Part shown: one piece after another, positions 1-7,217 of the stretch
Position numbering within the stretch: the first letter of the stretch is position 1
How the letters are laid out: each line of letters opens with the position of its first letter
Assembly: GCA_021852325.1 (NCBI GenBank)
Contig: JAJZNM010000147.1
Location: forward strand, 1 to 8,142
Reading direction: 5' to 3'
Length of the DNA: 8,142 nucleotides
From: Pseudomonadota bacterium
GTDB taxonomy: Bacteria; Pseudomonadota; Gammaproteobacteria; JAKAQQ01
Translations under genes and position numbers: made by a program
The notes under the pieces: model-generated
Told to the model about the DNA's origin: nothing
Databases searched by the model: none
Seen by the model: the letters and a program-made list of their open reading frames with translations, nothing else

Positions 1-544
1 CAATCCCGGTCTGGGCCCGCTCGATGTCGTAATCGCACTTCTGGAGCAGTTTCTGGATGATGTTTTCGACATCTTCTCCGACATAGCCGGCTTCGGTCAG
101 GGTCGTCGCGTCGGCAATGGTGAAGGGCACGTTGAGCAGGCGGGCCAAGGTCTCGGCCAGCAACGTCTTGCCCGAGCCTGTCGGGCCGATCAGGAGGATG
201 TTGCTCTTCGCCAGCTCGACCTCGTCGCGCCGCGAGCCGTGCTCAAGCCGCTTGTAATGGTTGTAGACCGCCACCGCCAAAACCTTTTTGGCGTAATCCT
301 GGCCGATCACGTACTGGTCGAGAACCGCCTTGATCTCCTGGGGCTTCGGAAGCTTCTCGCTCACCCGCTCAGCCTGGTCCTGGACCTCCTCGCGGATGAT
401 GTCCTTGCAAAGTTCCACACATTCATCGCAAATGAAGACGGCCGGTCCGGCAATGAGCTTCATGACCTCATGCTGGCTTTTCCCGCAGAATGAGCAATAA
501 AGCGGATGGCCTTCATCGTCTTTGCGACCACGTTGATCAGACAT
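1..544 (-). CDS. clpX: ATP-dependent Clp protease ATP-binding subunit ClpX (3' part outside window)
   Basis: ClpX is the AAA+ unfoldase that recognises substrates such as SsrA-tagged proteins in the cytoplasm and threads them into ClpP. The frame starts at ATG 544-542 and runs off the left edge, leaving about 181 of a usual 420 or so residues. The N-terminal zinc-binding domain is complete, with four cysteines at residues 17, 20, 39 and 42 (CSFC and CDEC). The Walker A motif GPTGSGKT is at residues 120-127, and the pore-1 loop GYVG at 153-156. Walker B, the sensors and the ClpP-docking IGF loop lie outside the window. A G-rich stretch (GGGGGGA) sits about 12 bases before the ATG as a probable ribosome binding site. 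The gene lies 52 bases downstream of clpP on the same strand, the usual clpP-clpX order, and is probably co-transcribed with it. The identification is firm. Confidence 0.97.
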   Translation of the reverse strand, partial: MSDQRGRKDDEGHPLYCSFCGKSQHEVMKLIAGPAVFICDECVELCKDIIREEVQDQAERVSEKLPKPQEIKAVLDQYVIGQDYAKKVLAVAVYNHYKRLEHGSRRDEVELAKSNILLIGPTGSGKTLLAETLARLLNVPFTIADATTLTEAGYVGEDVENIIQKLLQKCDYDIERAQTGI

Positions 545-596
545 CGTCAGCTACACTCCCCCCGGACCACGGGCGCAGGCTCCGCGATTCCGGGCA

Positions 597-1250
597 TCAA
601 GGGCCTCCGGAGCTTCGATGCTCCAGCAGGGCATCCAGTAAACCATATTCGATGGCTTCCTGCCCACCCATAAAATTATCACGCTCCGTATCCCGTGCAA
701 CCCGGTCAACCGGTTGGCCGCTATGGTGGGCCAGGATCTCGTTGAGTTTTTGCCGGAGAAACAAAAACTCCCGGGCATGAATGTCGATATCCGAAACCTG
801 CCCCTGGAACCCGCCCCAGGGTTGGTGGATCATGACACGCGAGTGGGGCAGACAATAACGCTTGCCATGGGTTCCGCCGGCCAGCAGGACAGCGCCCATG
901 CTGGCTGCCTGGCCCACACAGATCGTGCTCACATCGGGCTTCACGAACTGCATGGTGTCGTAGATGGCAAGCCCCGCCGAAACGGAACCGCCAGGCGAGT
1001 TGATGTAGAGGCTGATGTCCTTCTCGGCATTCTCGGACTCGAGGAAGAGGAGCTGGGCGACGACGAGATTCGCGACCTGGTCGTCGATTGCCCCGACGAT
1101 GAAGACCAGCCGCTCCTTGAGCAGGCGAGAATAGATGTCGTAGGCCCGCTCTCCCCGGGCCGTCTGCTCGATCACCATCGGGACGAGATTGAGGCCCTGT
1201 GCGGAGTCGCCTGGAGAGGTCCGGTGCGGGGGGCGGAAGGGATCAGTCAT
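597..1250 (-). CDS. clpP: ATP-dependent Clp protease proteolytic subunit ClpP
   Basis: ClpP is the serine peptidase that forms the tetradecameric degradation chamber served by ClpX (and ClpA where present). The product is 217 residues, about 10 longer than E. coli ClpP. Its catalytic triad is intact: Ser117 in GQAASMGA, His142 in MIHQP and Asp191 in ERDNFM. The spacings of 25 and 49 residues equal those of the E. coli enzyme. The conserved segments VPMVIEQT (residues 23-30) and YINSPGGSV (82-90) are also present. Residues 1 to about 20 look like the usual removable propeptide, so the extra length lies there. The ATG overlaps the stop of tig by four bases (ATGA), and a GGAG at 1262-1259, inside the end of tig, gives an 8-base spacing. 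This suggests translation coupled to trigger factor. The stop is TGA at 599-597. Confidence 0.98.
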   Translation of the reverse strand: MTDPFRPPHRTSPGDSAQGLNLVPMVIEQTARGERAYDIYSRLLKERLVFIVGAIDDQVANLVVAQLLFLESENAEKDISLYINSPGGSVSAGLAIYDTMQFVKPDVSTICVGQAASMGAVLLAGGTHGKRYCLPHSRVMIHQPWGGFQGQVSDIDIHAREFLFLRQKLNEILAHHSGQPVDRVARDTERDNFMGGQEAIEYGLLDALLEHRSSGGP

Positions 1251-2569
1251 GAGCTTGACTCCGGAAGGCGAACAGGGTCCAGATTGAGGACGGAAGTAAA
1301 CGATTCGGGCACTTCTTCGACAGCCGCGTGTTCGATCAGCCAGTCAACGAGCTGTTCCTCGAGCGCAAGCCTCTCGAGATCCTGGCGGACGCGCGGATCG
1401 GATCGGAGCTCGCTGGAAAGCTGGTCCGGGTTCTTGCTCTCGGTTACCGCCGCTTCGAGCAAGGCATCCATACGGGCCGGATCCGGCGTGAGTCCGAGCT
1501 CGCGGATGAGCTCCCGGTAGATCAGGGACAGAGCCACCCGCCTGCGGGCGGCTGGCTCGTAGCGCGCCCGCAGCGTGTCCGGGATTTCCTCGCGCGCCTC
1601 GAGTCCGAGTTGCTGGAGGGTCGAGCGGTGCAGCTGCCGGATCTCGCCCTCGACGAGCGCTTTGGGGAGTTCCACGGGATTGGATTCGACAAGATGCTCG
1701 TCGACTGCCGCTTTGAGCCTCAGCCGGATGGCCTCGGCCAGTTCGCGGCGCATGCTGTCACGGACCTCCTCATACCATTCCTCGCACCCTGGGGTCCCAA
1801 AACTCCGGCAAAATTCATCGTCCACTTCAGGCAGGTGCAACTCACTGATCTCGCGAATCCGGACCTTGAAATGCGCGCGCTGGCCGGCGAGTTCACGCTG
1901 CAGATGATTGTCGGGGAAGGTGAGCTCAAAGGTGCGTTCTTCATCTTTCACAGCCCCCTCGAGAGCGGCCTCAAAGCCGGGCAGCTCGCGTCCGGAACCG
2001 AGTTCGACATAGACATCCCGCCCTGCCCCGCCCTTGAAGGCACTCCCGTCCGCAAGTGAAGCCTCATAGTCCAGAAACAGGCGGTCCCCCGGGCGGGCCG
2101 GGCGCTCGATGGGATGCCAGTGGGACCGCTGCCGCCTGAGCTTATCGACCACGAGCGCGAGATCCGCTTCCGCGATCTCGACCTTCGGGCGACGCAGGGG
2201 GATTTTTTCATACCCCTCCACCTTGAAGTCAGGGAAGACCTCGAATACGGCCGTCACGGTCACGGGCTGGCCGGAGACGGCCGGCTGCACTTCGAACGAC
2301 GGTGCGGACGCCGGGCGCAGCGACTGTTCCGAAATGGAGTCCCAATAACGCTTTTCGATAAGCTCCCGGAGCACGTCCTGCCTGACATCCTGGCCGTAAT
2401 GCTGGCGGATCACCGAAAGTGGGGCCTTGCCGGGGCGGAATCCCTTGATCCGGGCACGCGTCGAGAGGCGTCCGAGCCGTTCATCGATCTCGGTCTCGAT
2501 CTCTTGGGCGCCAATGGTCAAGGTCAGGCGGCGCTCCAGTTCGGATCCGTGTTCGACAGCTAACGTCAT
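1247..2569 (-). CDS. tig: Trigger factor (ribosome-associated chaperone and peptidyl-prolyl isomerase)
   Basis: Trigger factor docks at the ribosomal exit tunnel and shields nascent chains; its FKBP-like domain has prolyl isomerase activity. The product is 440 residues, close to the usual 430-440. The N-terminal ribosome-binding domain (about 1-115) carries the signature GFRPGKAP at residues 43-50, at the same position as GFRKGKVP of the E. coli protein. The FKBP-type domain covers about 160-245 (starting GDRLFLDYEA and containing ELPGFEAALEG). The helical C-terminal chaperone arms cover about 246-440, and the very end is longer than the core needs. The start is ATG 2569-2567, preceded by GAGG at 2579-2576 with 6-base spacing. 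The gene lies 52 bases after the 3' end of tRNA-Leu and overlaps clpP by four bases, so tRNA, tig, clpP and clpX may share transcripts. Confidence 0.98.
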   Translation of the reverse strand: MTLAVEHGSELERRLTLTIGAQEIETEIDERLGRLSTRARIKGFRPGKAPLSVIRQHYGQDVRQDVLRELIEKRYWDSISEQSLRPASAPSFEVQPAVSGQPVTVTAVFEVFPDFKVEGYEKIPLRRPKVEIAEADLALVVDKLRRQRSHWHPIERPARPGDRLFLDYEASLADGSAFKGGAGRDVYVELGSGRELPGFEAALEGAVKDEERTFELTFPDNHLQRELAGQRAHFKVRIREISELHLPEVDDEFCRSFGTPGCEEWYEEVRDSMRRELAEAIRLRLKAAVDEHLVESNPVELPKALVEGEIRQLHRSTLQQLGLEAREEIPDTLRARYEPAARRRVALSLIYRELIRELGLTPDPARMDALLEAAVTESKNPDQLSSELRSDPRVRQDLERLALEEQLVDWLIEHAAVEEVPESFTSVLNLDPVRLPESSS

Positions 2570-2575
2570 GACATT

Positions 2576-2579
2576 CCTC
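2576..2579 (-). promoter_or_regulatory. Ribosome binding site of tig
   Basis: GAGG on the minus strand, 6 bases before ATG 2569. It fixes the tig start. An ATG at 2574-2572 is only one base from this site and meets TGA after one further codon, so it is unlikely to be used. Confidence 0.7.
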
Positions 2580-2596
2580 TCAGGCCAGTGGAATCA

Positions 2597-2611
2597 GGCG
2601 GACCAGCCGCC
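2597..2611 (-). repeat. GC-rich inverted repeat between tRNA-Leu and tig
   Basis: Five-base arms GGCGG and CCGCC with a 5-base loop lie in the 52-base spacer between the tRNA 3' end and the tig start. No T tract follows in the direction of transcription, so it is not a standard intrinsic terminator. It could be a processing or pausing hairpin in a tRNA-tig transcript. Confidence 0.4.
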
Positions 2612-2621
2612 CAGGCATCTG

Positions 2622-2707
2622 TGGTGCGAAAGGAGAGACTCGAACTCTCACGGGATTTACCCACTGGTACCTAAAACCAGCGCGTCTACCAGTTCCGCCA
2701 CTTTCGC
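2622..2707 (-). tRNA. tRNA-Leu (anticodon UAG)
   Basis: An 86-base class II tRNA reading CUN leucine codons. The acceptor stem pairs GCGAAAG (2707-2701) with CTTTCGC (2632-2626), followed by discriminator A at 2625 and an encoded CCA at 2624-2622. The anticodon stem pairs CTGGT (2680-2676) with ACCAG (2668-2664) around the loop TTTAGGT, which places the anticodon UAG at 2673-2671. A long variable arm (around GGGTAAATCCC) and the T-arm sequence AGTTCGAGTCT follow, as expected for leucine tRNA. A tRNA-Leu just upstream of tig is a known arrangement in Pseudomonas and related groups. The 3' end faces tig, and no integrated element is attached to it. Confidence 0.97.
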
Positions 2708-2736
2708 GCCAGCCCAAACGGTCCGGGGCATCTTGC

Positions 2737-2767
2737 ATGATATAGAGGTACTCGCGACCAAGAACCA
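2737..2767 (-). promoter_or_regulatory. Possible promoter for tRNA-Leu and tig
   Basis: On the minus strand an AT-rich hexamer TATATC (2744-2739), overlapping TATCAT (2742-2737), lies about 30 bases before the tRNA and stands out from GC-rich surroundings. The matching -35 region is poor: TGGTTC at 2767-2762 with 17-base spacing, or TTCTTG at 2764-2759 with 16-base spacing to TATCAT. A second AT-rich stretch, TTAAAAT, lies further upstream at about 2797-2791. The location is plausible for a tRNA promoter, but the match is weak. Confidence 0.3.
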
Positions 2768-2822
2768 GGACTTGAAGTGCAGCGAGCGTGATTTTAACCG
2801 AATTGCGGTGGTTTTTGCGATG

Positions 2823-2842
2823 CAGGGCATGGCATGGCCCTG
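2823..2842. repeat. Inverted repeat CAGGGC / GCCCTG
   Basis: Six-base arms, CAGGGC at 2823-2828 and GCCCTG at 2837-2842, enclose 8 bases that can pair further (AT with AT around GGC, one bulged base). It lies about 200 bases beyond the stop of the permease gene. No T tract follows on either strand in the right place: the T run at 2812-2816 lies before it on the plus strand, and so reads as an A run after it on the minus strand. It may act as a 3'-end hairpin, but it is not a standard terminator. Confidence 0.35.
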
Positions 2843-2906
2843 AACTCGGAGCTTGCCCAGGGTCCAGACGCCGGGCTTCTTGGGCTTGGAACCTCAGGGC
2901 AAGGCC

Positions 2907-2969
2907 ATGGACTCGTGCGAGAAAGCCCTCAAGACCCCCCGCTGGAACATCGACCTCTCCCGTCATTAA
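2907..2969 (+). other. Unrecognised short coding-like frame (20 codons), possible gene remnant
   Basis: A plus-strand frame is open from just after a TGA at 2841-2843 to TAA at 2967-2969 (41 codons), with an internal ATG at 2907. About 35 of the 41 third positions are G or C, which resembles real genes of this genome, whereas the in-register minus-strand frame does not show this. From the ATG the peptide begins MDSCEKALKT and ends NIDLSRH. AAGG lies only 3 bases before the ATG. I do not recognise the peptide. It could be the tail of a decayed gene, a tiny gene, or chance in GC-rich DNA. It faces against all neighbouring genes up to the carbonic anhydrase. Confidence 0.15.
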
Positions 2970-3042
2970 ACCGCGGTTGCGGTTGCCGTGGGGGTTGCGC
3001 AGGTCACGGCCCGGGGCAGGAAGGAAACGCGCAGGTATCGGC

Positions 3043-6000
3043 TCAGGGCGAACCCGCGAAGGAGAGGGCCGGGTCGGCGGCTGGCGGGCTTGGCGAGGGT
3101 CCCCGTAACAAGGCGTACATCACCGGCGCGAGCCAAAGAGACATCACGGCGCTCAGTGTGAGCCCGCCCATGACCGCGACCGCCAGCGGCTTGAGAAGGT
3201 CGGTTCCGTGTCCGATGCCGATCGCAAGCGGCAGAAAGCCCAGCACATCGGCGAGCATGGTCATGAGAATCGGCCTCAGGCGCTGTCGGGCGGCCCAAGC
3301 GACGTGGATGACTGCCGGAGACGCCCCACCCAGCTGGTGGGCGCGGGCGAAAATGAGGATCACGTTGTTGACGCCGATCGCAAAGACCAGCAAGACTCCG
3401 AGAAAGGCCGTGCTGTCCAGGTTGATGCCGACCATCCACAAGGCCAGAAATGCCCCGGTGCCGGACAGTGCCGTGGCCAGGAGTGCGGAGATCGCGGCAC
3501 GGAAACTGCTGAACTGGAACCCCAGGAGGATGAGGAGCAGGAAAAGGGCTCCGCTCAGGATGAGGACCATTTGCTGGAAGCTTTTCTTTTGTTGCCGGTA
3601 ATACCCGCCGATCACTGGACTGATCCCGGCCGGGAAATGCATGGCGGCAATGATCCTTTGCGCCTGGGCGGCGGCGACACTCAGACCCTCGCCCGGCTTC
3701 GGATCCAGCTTGATCAGCGAATAGGGCACGAGGTTCTGGTGCGTGACATAGGGCACGATGCCCTGCAGACGGACGTGGGCCACACGGCTCAAGGTGGTAT
3801 ACGTACCCCCGGGCAGGCGCAACGGGACCTCTCCGAGGTTGCCGGGCCCGGTGGGTGAGAAAGGTATCACCCGCACACGGATGGGCAGGATCTGTTCGCC
3901 CCGGGTGAGGAATCCCGCCCTGCGCCCCCAAAAGTCGGTCTTCAGCGAATGAGCCAGTATCAGTGGCGTGAGCCCATAGAGCGCAGCCAGGGTCTTCGGG
4001 GTGATCCGGAGTTCAGGGCCTGCCGAGGGGGACTTGAAAACGAGTGATTCAAAATCGTGGCTCCGGTGCAGCGCCGAGAAGAGGCGCCGGCCATCGGCCC
4101 GGAGTGTGCGTGAATCCGGGCCAAAGAGCTGGATCTGGAGCGGGGCGTGGGAACCAGACAGATTGCCCAGGCGATTGATCATGACCTGCATGGTCTCAAG
4201 CGTCGTGAGATCCGGAGCCGTCGCCCGGAACACATGCCGCAGCTCGGTCATGACCCTGCGCGTGCTTTGCGCGTGATGGTTCTTGAGCACAATCATCAGG
4301 CCACCCTTGTTCGGAGTGGCATAACGATTCCCAAACCCCCTGCCGATCACGAGAGAGGTCCGCGCCACGTTGGGATTGTGCATCGCCGCAGCCATGAGAT
4401 CGCGCCCCACCCGGGTGGTCTCCCGTACCCCATTTCCGACCGGCGTCCGGAACGGCACGACAAAGATCCCCTCGTCCCAATGCGGCAGGAAGGCCGTCGG
4501 GAGGTTGACGATGGCCAGTAGCGCACCACCGGCTAAGACCAGAATGACCGGAATGGCCACCCAGGGCTTTCGCATCCCGCCGAGGAGGAGCTTCCCATAC
4601 CCGCGCCTCAGTGCCTGCTCACCCCACAGCCGGTGAGGCCGCCGATGCCGCTGGGAGATCCAGACGGTCAAAAGAGGAGTCAAGACCAGGGCCACGATTT
4701 GCGAGGTGATGAGTGCCAGAATCACGGCCAATGCCATGTCACGGAACAAAAGGCCAATGGTTCCCGAAAGGAAGATGAGCGGGATGAAAATCACGCACGA
4801 GGTCACGGTCGCCATCGTCATGAGCGGCAGGATCTCTCCCACGCGCATCATGGCGTGCTGGCGGCGCTCGGATGCATGGCCCTCGCGCGGACCGTGGAGA
4901 CCGCGCTCCATGACGACAATGGCGTGATCGACCAGCGCGCCGATGGCCGCCGTGATCCCACCGAGCGTCATGATGTTGATCCCGAATCCGAACGCGTGCA
5001 AAACGAGGAGCGTCCCAGCCACCGAGAGTGGCACCACGGTCAGTGTCGCCAATGCCGCGTCCCACCGGCCGAGAAAAATCAGCACCACCAGCCAGGCGAT
5101 CCAGCTCCCGAGAAACAGAGCCAGCCAGACGTCATGCAGGCTGGATTCGATGAGGTGACTCAGGTTGTAGATGGGAATCAGGTGAATGCCGGCGGGCAGA
5201 TGCGCTCTCAGCTCGGCGATCTTGGCAGCCGTTGCTCGGGCCACGCCCACTTCGTTCACGCCCCGGTCCGCGGATACATCCACGATCAACGCGTGCCGCC
5301 ATCCGGCCACCGCCGCTTCTCTCACCAGAGGGGGCGGACGGATATGGATCTTGGCAATCTCCCCGAGCGCGAGCGGCGCACGTTGCGCAGCGGTGGCCCC
5401 GTTGGCCTGCACCAGCGGTTCAGGACCTGAGAGTTCGTCTGCGGGAACCGACGCCGCACTGGAGGTGACGTTTCCAAGCGGCAGGTTCAATGCAGCCAGA
5501 TTCGCTGGTGTGGCCGGCCGTGGGGTGGTCGCCAGGAGAAACTGCTCGTGAAAGATGTTGAGCACGCCCGAGAAGAAGGGGCCCTGATCACCCTTGAGAA
5601 TACTCGTCACGGTTGACGCCCGGAGGTGATACTGCGCGAGTCTTCGGGCACTGAGATCGACATCCACCTCGGGCCAGCCCCGGCCGGTATCATTGACTTC
5701 ATAGACGCCCGGCAGGCCCAGCAAAGCTGGCCGTACTTCAAAAGCAAAGGTCGACATCATGGCCGAACTGTCATAGCGATTCGAGACCAGGGCATATTCG
5801 GCCAGGGGATAGATATTGGGCATCATGAGCCGTTCGCTGATGATCGCGCCGGTGGGCAGCGGGACAGCCGCAAGCCGCGCCTGCAACATGAGGTAGGCAA
5901 TCTCGGGGTTGACCCCTCTGGCAAAGTAGACGTGGAGCTTGGTCAGCCCGTTTCCCGTCTGTGAACGCACCAGGCGAACACCGGGTTCTCCCTTGGCCAC

Positions 6001-6210
6001 CTGTTCCAGCGGGCGCGTCACCTGGAGGAGCATGAATCGGACCGGCAGATTGTCCGTGTGCACGAGGACCGCGACCTTGGGAAAAGCCACATCTGGGAAA
6101 ATGCTTTTAGGCAGCGCGTGATAGACCAGAAACCCGCCTATAAAAACCAGGATCGGCAGCAGAACAGCCGTAAACCGGTTGGCCCAGAGAAATGAGAGGT
6201 AGCGTCGCAT
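3043..6210 (-). CDS. RND family efflux transporter, inner-membrane permease
   Basis: The product is a 1055-residue proton-driven RND pump subunit, the usual length for a trimeric exporter of drugs, metals or other compounds. A first membrane helix lies at about 14-32. A periplasmic loop opens with LPKSIFPDVAFPKV. TM2-TM6 lie at about 358-516, TM7 at about 549-570, a second large periplasmic loop follows with FLPHWDEG near 574-581, and TM8-TM12 lie at about 879-1036. The closing segment LRPILMTMLADVLGFLPLAIG is typical of the family. TM4 reads GALVDHAIVVME (424-435), so the paired aspartates of AcrB are Asp428-His429. TM10 has GVNNVIL where AcrB has its lysine. VNN and FLPxxDEG recall heavy-metal-type (HME) or related branches, but the substrate cannot be told. 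The start ATG 6210 overlaps the adaptor's stop by one base (TGATG). The same frame is open further upstream, but only across the adaptor gene. The stop is TGA at 3045-3043. Confidence 0.93.
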   Translation of the reverse strand: MRRYLSFLWANRFTAVLLPILVFIGGFLVYHALPKSIFPDVAFPKVAVLVHTDNLPVRFMLLQVTRPLEQVAKGEPGVRLVRSQTGNGLTKLHVYFARGVNPEIAYLMLQARLAAVPLPTGAIISERLMMPNIYPLAEYALVSNRYDSSAMMSTFAFEVRPALLGLPGVYEVNDTGRGWPEVDVDLSARRLAQYHLRASTVTSILKGDQGPFFSGVLNIFHEQFLLATTPRPATPANLAALNLPLGNVTSSAASVPADELSGPEPLVQANGATAAQRAPLALGEIAKIHIRPPPLVREAAVAGWRHALIVDVSADRGVNEVGVARATAAKIAELRAHLPAGIHLIPIYNLSHLIESSLHDVWLALFLGSWIAWLVVLIFLGRWDAALATLTVVPLSVAGTLLVLHAFGFGINIMTLGGITAAIGALVDHAIVVMERGLHGPREGHASERRQHAMMRVGEILPLMTMATVTSCVIFIPLIFLSGTIGLLFRDMALAVILALITSQIVALVLTPLLTVWISQRHRRPHRLWGEQALRRGYGKLLLGGMRKPWVAIPVILVLAGGALLAIVNLPTAFLPHWDEGIFVVPFRTPVGNGVRETTRVGRDLMAAAMHNPNVARTSLVIGRGFGNRYATPNKGGLMIVLKNHHAQSTRRVMTELRHVFRATAPDLTTLETMQVMINRLGNLSGSHAPLQIQLFGPDSRTLRADGRRLFSALHRSHDFESLVFKSPSAGPELRITPKTLAALYGLTPLILAHSLKTDFWGRRAGFLTRGEQILPIRVRVIPFSPTGPGNLGEVPLRLPGGTYTTLSRVAHVRLQGIVPYVTHQNLVPYSLIKLDPKPGEGLSVAAAQAQRIIAAMHFPAGISPVIGGYYRQQKKSFQQMVLILSGALFLLLILLGFQFSSFRAAISALLATALSGTGAFLALWMVGINLDSTAFLGVLLVFAIGVNNVILIFARAHQLGGASPAVIHVAWAARQRLRPILMTMLADVLGFLPLAIGIGHGTDLLKPLAVAVMGGLTLSAVMSLWLAPVMYALLRGPSPSPPAADPALSFAGSP

Positions 6211-7211
6211 CAGCCTTTGATCTCGACTGCACTCCCCGAGCTGATGCGGGTATTGCCGGTGACGATGACATTCTCCCCGACGCGGAGTGTTCCCTGCACG
6301 AAGGCGACAAGCCCGTGACTCGTCAGCAGTCTGACCGGCACGCGCACCGCGTGACCCTTCCGGATGATGAACACGAAGCTCTGGCCACCGTGCATCACGA
6401 TTGCTCTCATCGGCACCCGGAACGCACGACCGGAGTCGATCGGAATCCTGCAGTGGACCCATTGCCCCGGCAACAAGGAGACGGACAAGGGCAGATTGAT
6501 GTACACGCGGACCAGGCCGTAATGGCTCGCGCGATTGCCGATGTTGCGTAGGGTTCCAACACCCTGCCAATGGCCGGTGTTGAGATCAACACGCTCCCCC
6601 GCATGGATGCTTCTTGAGATGTCGGGAGCGATCAGCGCTTCGGCCCAAGTCTGACCGCGACCCATCAAGGTCATGAGGGGCAGAGCCGTGGGAACGATGG
6701 CACCCGGAGCGACGAGATATCGAATCGTGCCCGAGAAGGGGGCTCTCAGAGTCTGTGCGGCATCCTCTGCCTGGAGCGAGCGCAGCTGTCCTTGAGCCTC
6801 GGCGAGTGCAAGCCTCAGATTGTCAACGGACTCGCGCGCGACGAGGCCATGGGCCAGCAGGAGGCTGTAACGCCGTAGTTTGATCTCCGCGTAACGTTCC
6901 TGGGCTCGAGCCGCCGCAATCTGGGCACGAAACCCGACCGGTGCAATCCGCATCAGGATCACGCCGGCCGCGACGAGACCGGATGGCTGAAATGGACCGA
7001 GCACCCGACCACCGACCGGCGCCGTCAGGGTAATCTGGTTGTTGCTGCGCACCCGCGCGAGGGTCTGCAAGAACCGGTGCCAGGGTGCGAACTGGATGGT
7101 CGCCACCGACACCGGAAGGCCGGCCGCAAAGGCACTGGTGGTCCAAGCGATGAAACCTGCAGCAATCAGGAGCGAAGTGGTTTTCGTCTGGATCATCAGT
7201 CTCTGGATCAT
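6210..7211 (-). CDS. RND efflux periplasmic adaptor subunit (membrane fusion protein)
   Basis: The adaptor links the RND permease to an outer-membrane channel. Counting from ATG 7211 it has 333 residues, rather short for the family. A signal peptide is visible (hydrophobic SLLIAAGFIAW, cleavage likely after SAFA near residue 29). The first lipoyl half lies near 60-89 (APVGGRVLGPF), a short alpha-hairpin at about 94-153 with the typical HGLVARESVDNLR turn, and the second lipoyl half near 155-182 (LRAPFSGTIRYLVAPG). A beta-barrel follows to about 255, then a membrane-proximal domain. No metal-binding Cys or His cluster is seen. The start is uncertain: TTG 7223, ATG 7211 or ATG 7196 are in frame. 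The two ATGs sit in the two copies of a 15-base tandem duplication that repeats RLMIQ. I prefer ATG 7211. Its stop overlaps the permease start by one base, so the two are a coupled operon. Confidence 0.9.
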   Translation of the reverse strand: MIQRLMIQTKTTSLLIAAGFIAWTTSAFAAGLPVSVATIQFAPWHRFLQTLARVRSNNQITLTAPVGGRVLGPFQPSGLVAAGVILMRIAPVGFRAQIAAARAQERYAEIKLRRYSLLLAHGLVARESVDNLRLALAEAQGQLRSLQAEDAAQTLRAPFSGTIRYLVAPGAIVPTALPLMTLMGRGQTWAEALIAPDISRSIHAGERVDLNTGHWQGVGTLRNIGNRASHYGLVRVYINLPLSVSLLPGQWVHCRIPIDSGRAFRVPMRAIVMHGGQSFVFIIRKGHAVRVPVRLLTSHGLVAFVQGTLRVGENVIVTGNTRISSGSAVEIKG

Positions 7212-7217
7212 CAGTCT
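7188..7217. repeat. Perfect 15-base tandem duplication at the adaptor start
   Basis: The unit CTGGATCATCAGTCT (plus strand) occurs twice without a mismatch, at 7188-7202 and 7203-7217. On the minus strand each copy carries GAGACTGATG, so each supplies its own in-frame ATG (7211 and 7196). It adds RLMIQ a second time and keeps the frame. It looks like a recent slippage or replication duplication. Confidence 0.95.

Larger units (their letters stand above)
2708..3042. other. Intergenic stretch between tRNA-Leu and the RND permease gene
   Basis: These 335 bases lie between the 3' end of the efflux operon and the 5' end of tRNA-Leu, both on the minus strand. The right part should hold the 3' end of the efflux transcript, but I see no GC hairpin followed by a T run on the minus strand. 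The left part holds the probable tRNA/tig promoter. An inverted repeat lies at 2823-2842. A plus-strand frame at 2844-2969 has coding-like third positions but no recognisable product. A long minus-strand frame here reads straight through the tRNA and is not a gene. Confidence 0.6.

Noticed and set aside
1328..2059. Long plus-strand frame opposite tig (243 codons)
   Set aside because: Antisense shadow of a confidently identified gene in GC-rich DNA, with no family signature.
2622..2707. tRNA-Leu as an integration site for a mobile element carrying the efflux operon
   Set aside because: Elements usually join at the tRNA 3' end, which here faces tig directly. The efflux operon lies on the 5' side, with no integrase and no duplicated tRNA end.
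2580..2966. 128-codon minus-strand frame with segments such as SGGTGRRAG and RVRVSPFAP
   Set aside because: It reads straight through tRNA-Leu, a well-known source of spurious proteins, and its third positions are not biased like real genes here.
2966..3931. 321-codon minus-strand frame overlapping the permease's 3' part
   Set aside because: A different frame within the permease gene; rich in Arg, Pro and Gly as expected of an out-of-frame reading.
4633..5430. Long plus-strand frame opposite the permease (265 codons)
   Set aside because: Antisense shadow of membrane segments, low-complexity in composition, with no recognisable domain.
6211..6570. 120-residue N-terminal extension of the RND permease
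   Set aside because: The open frame overlaps the adaptor gene. The natural RND start MRRYLSFLWA with its first membrane helix is at 6210 and is coupled to the adaptor stop.
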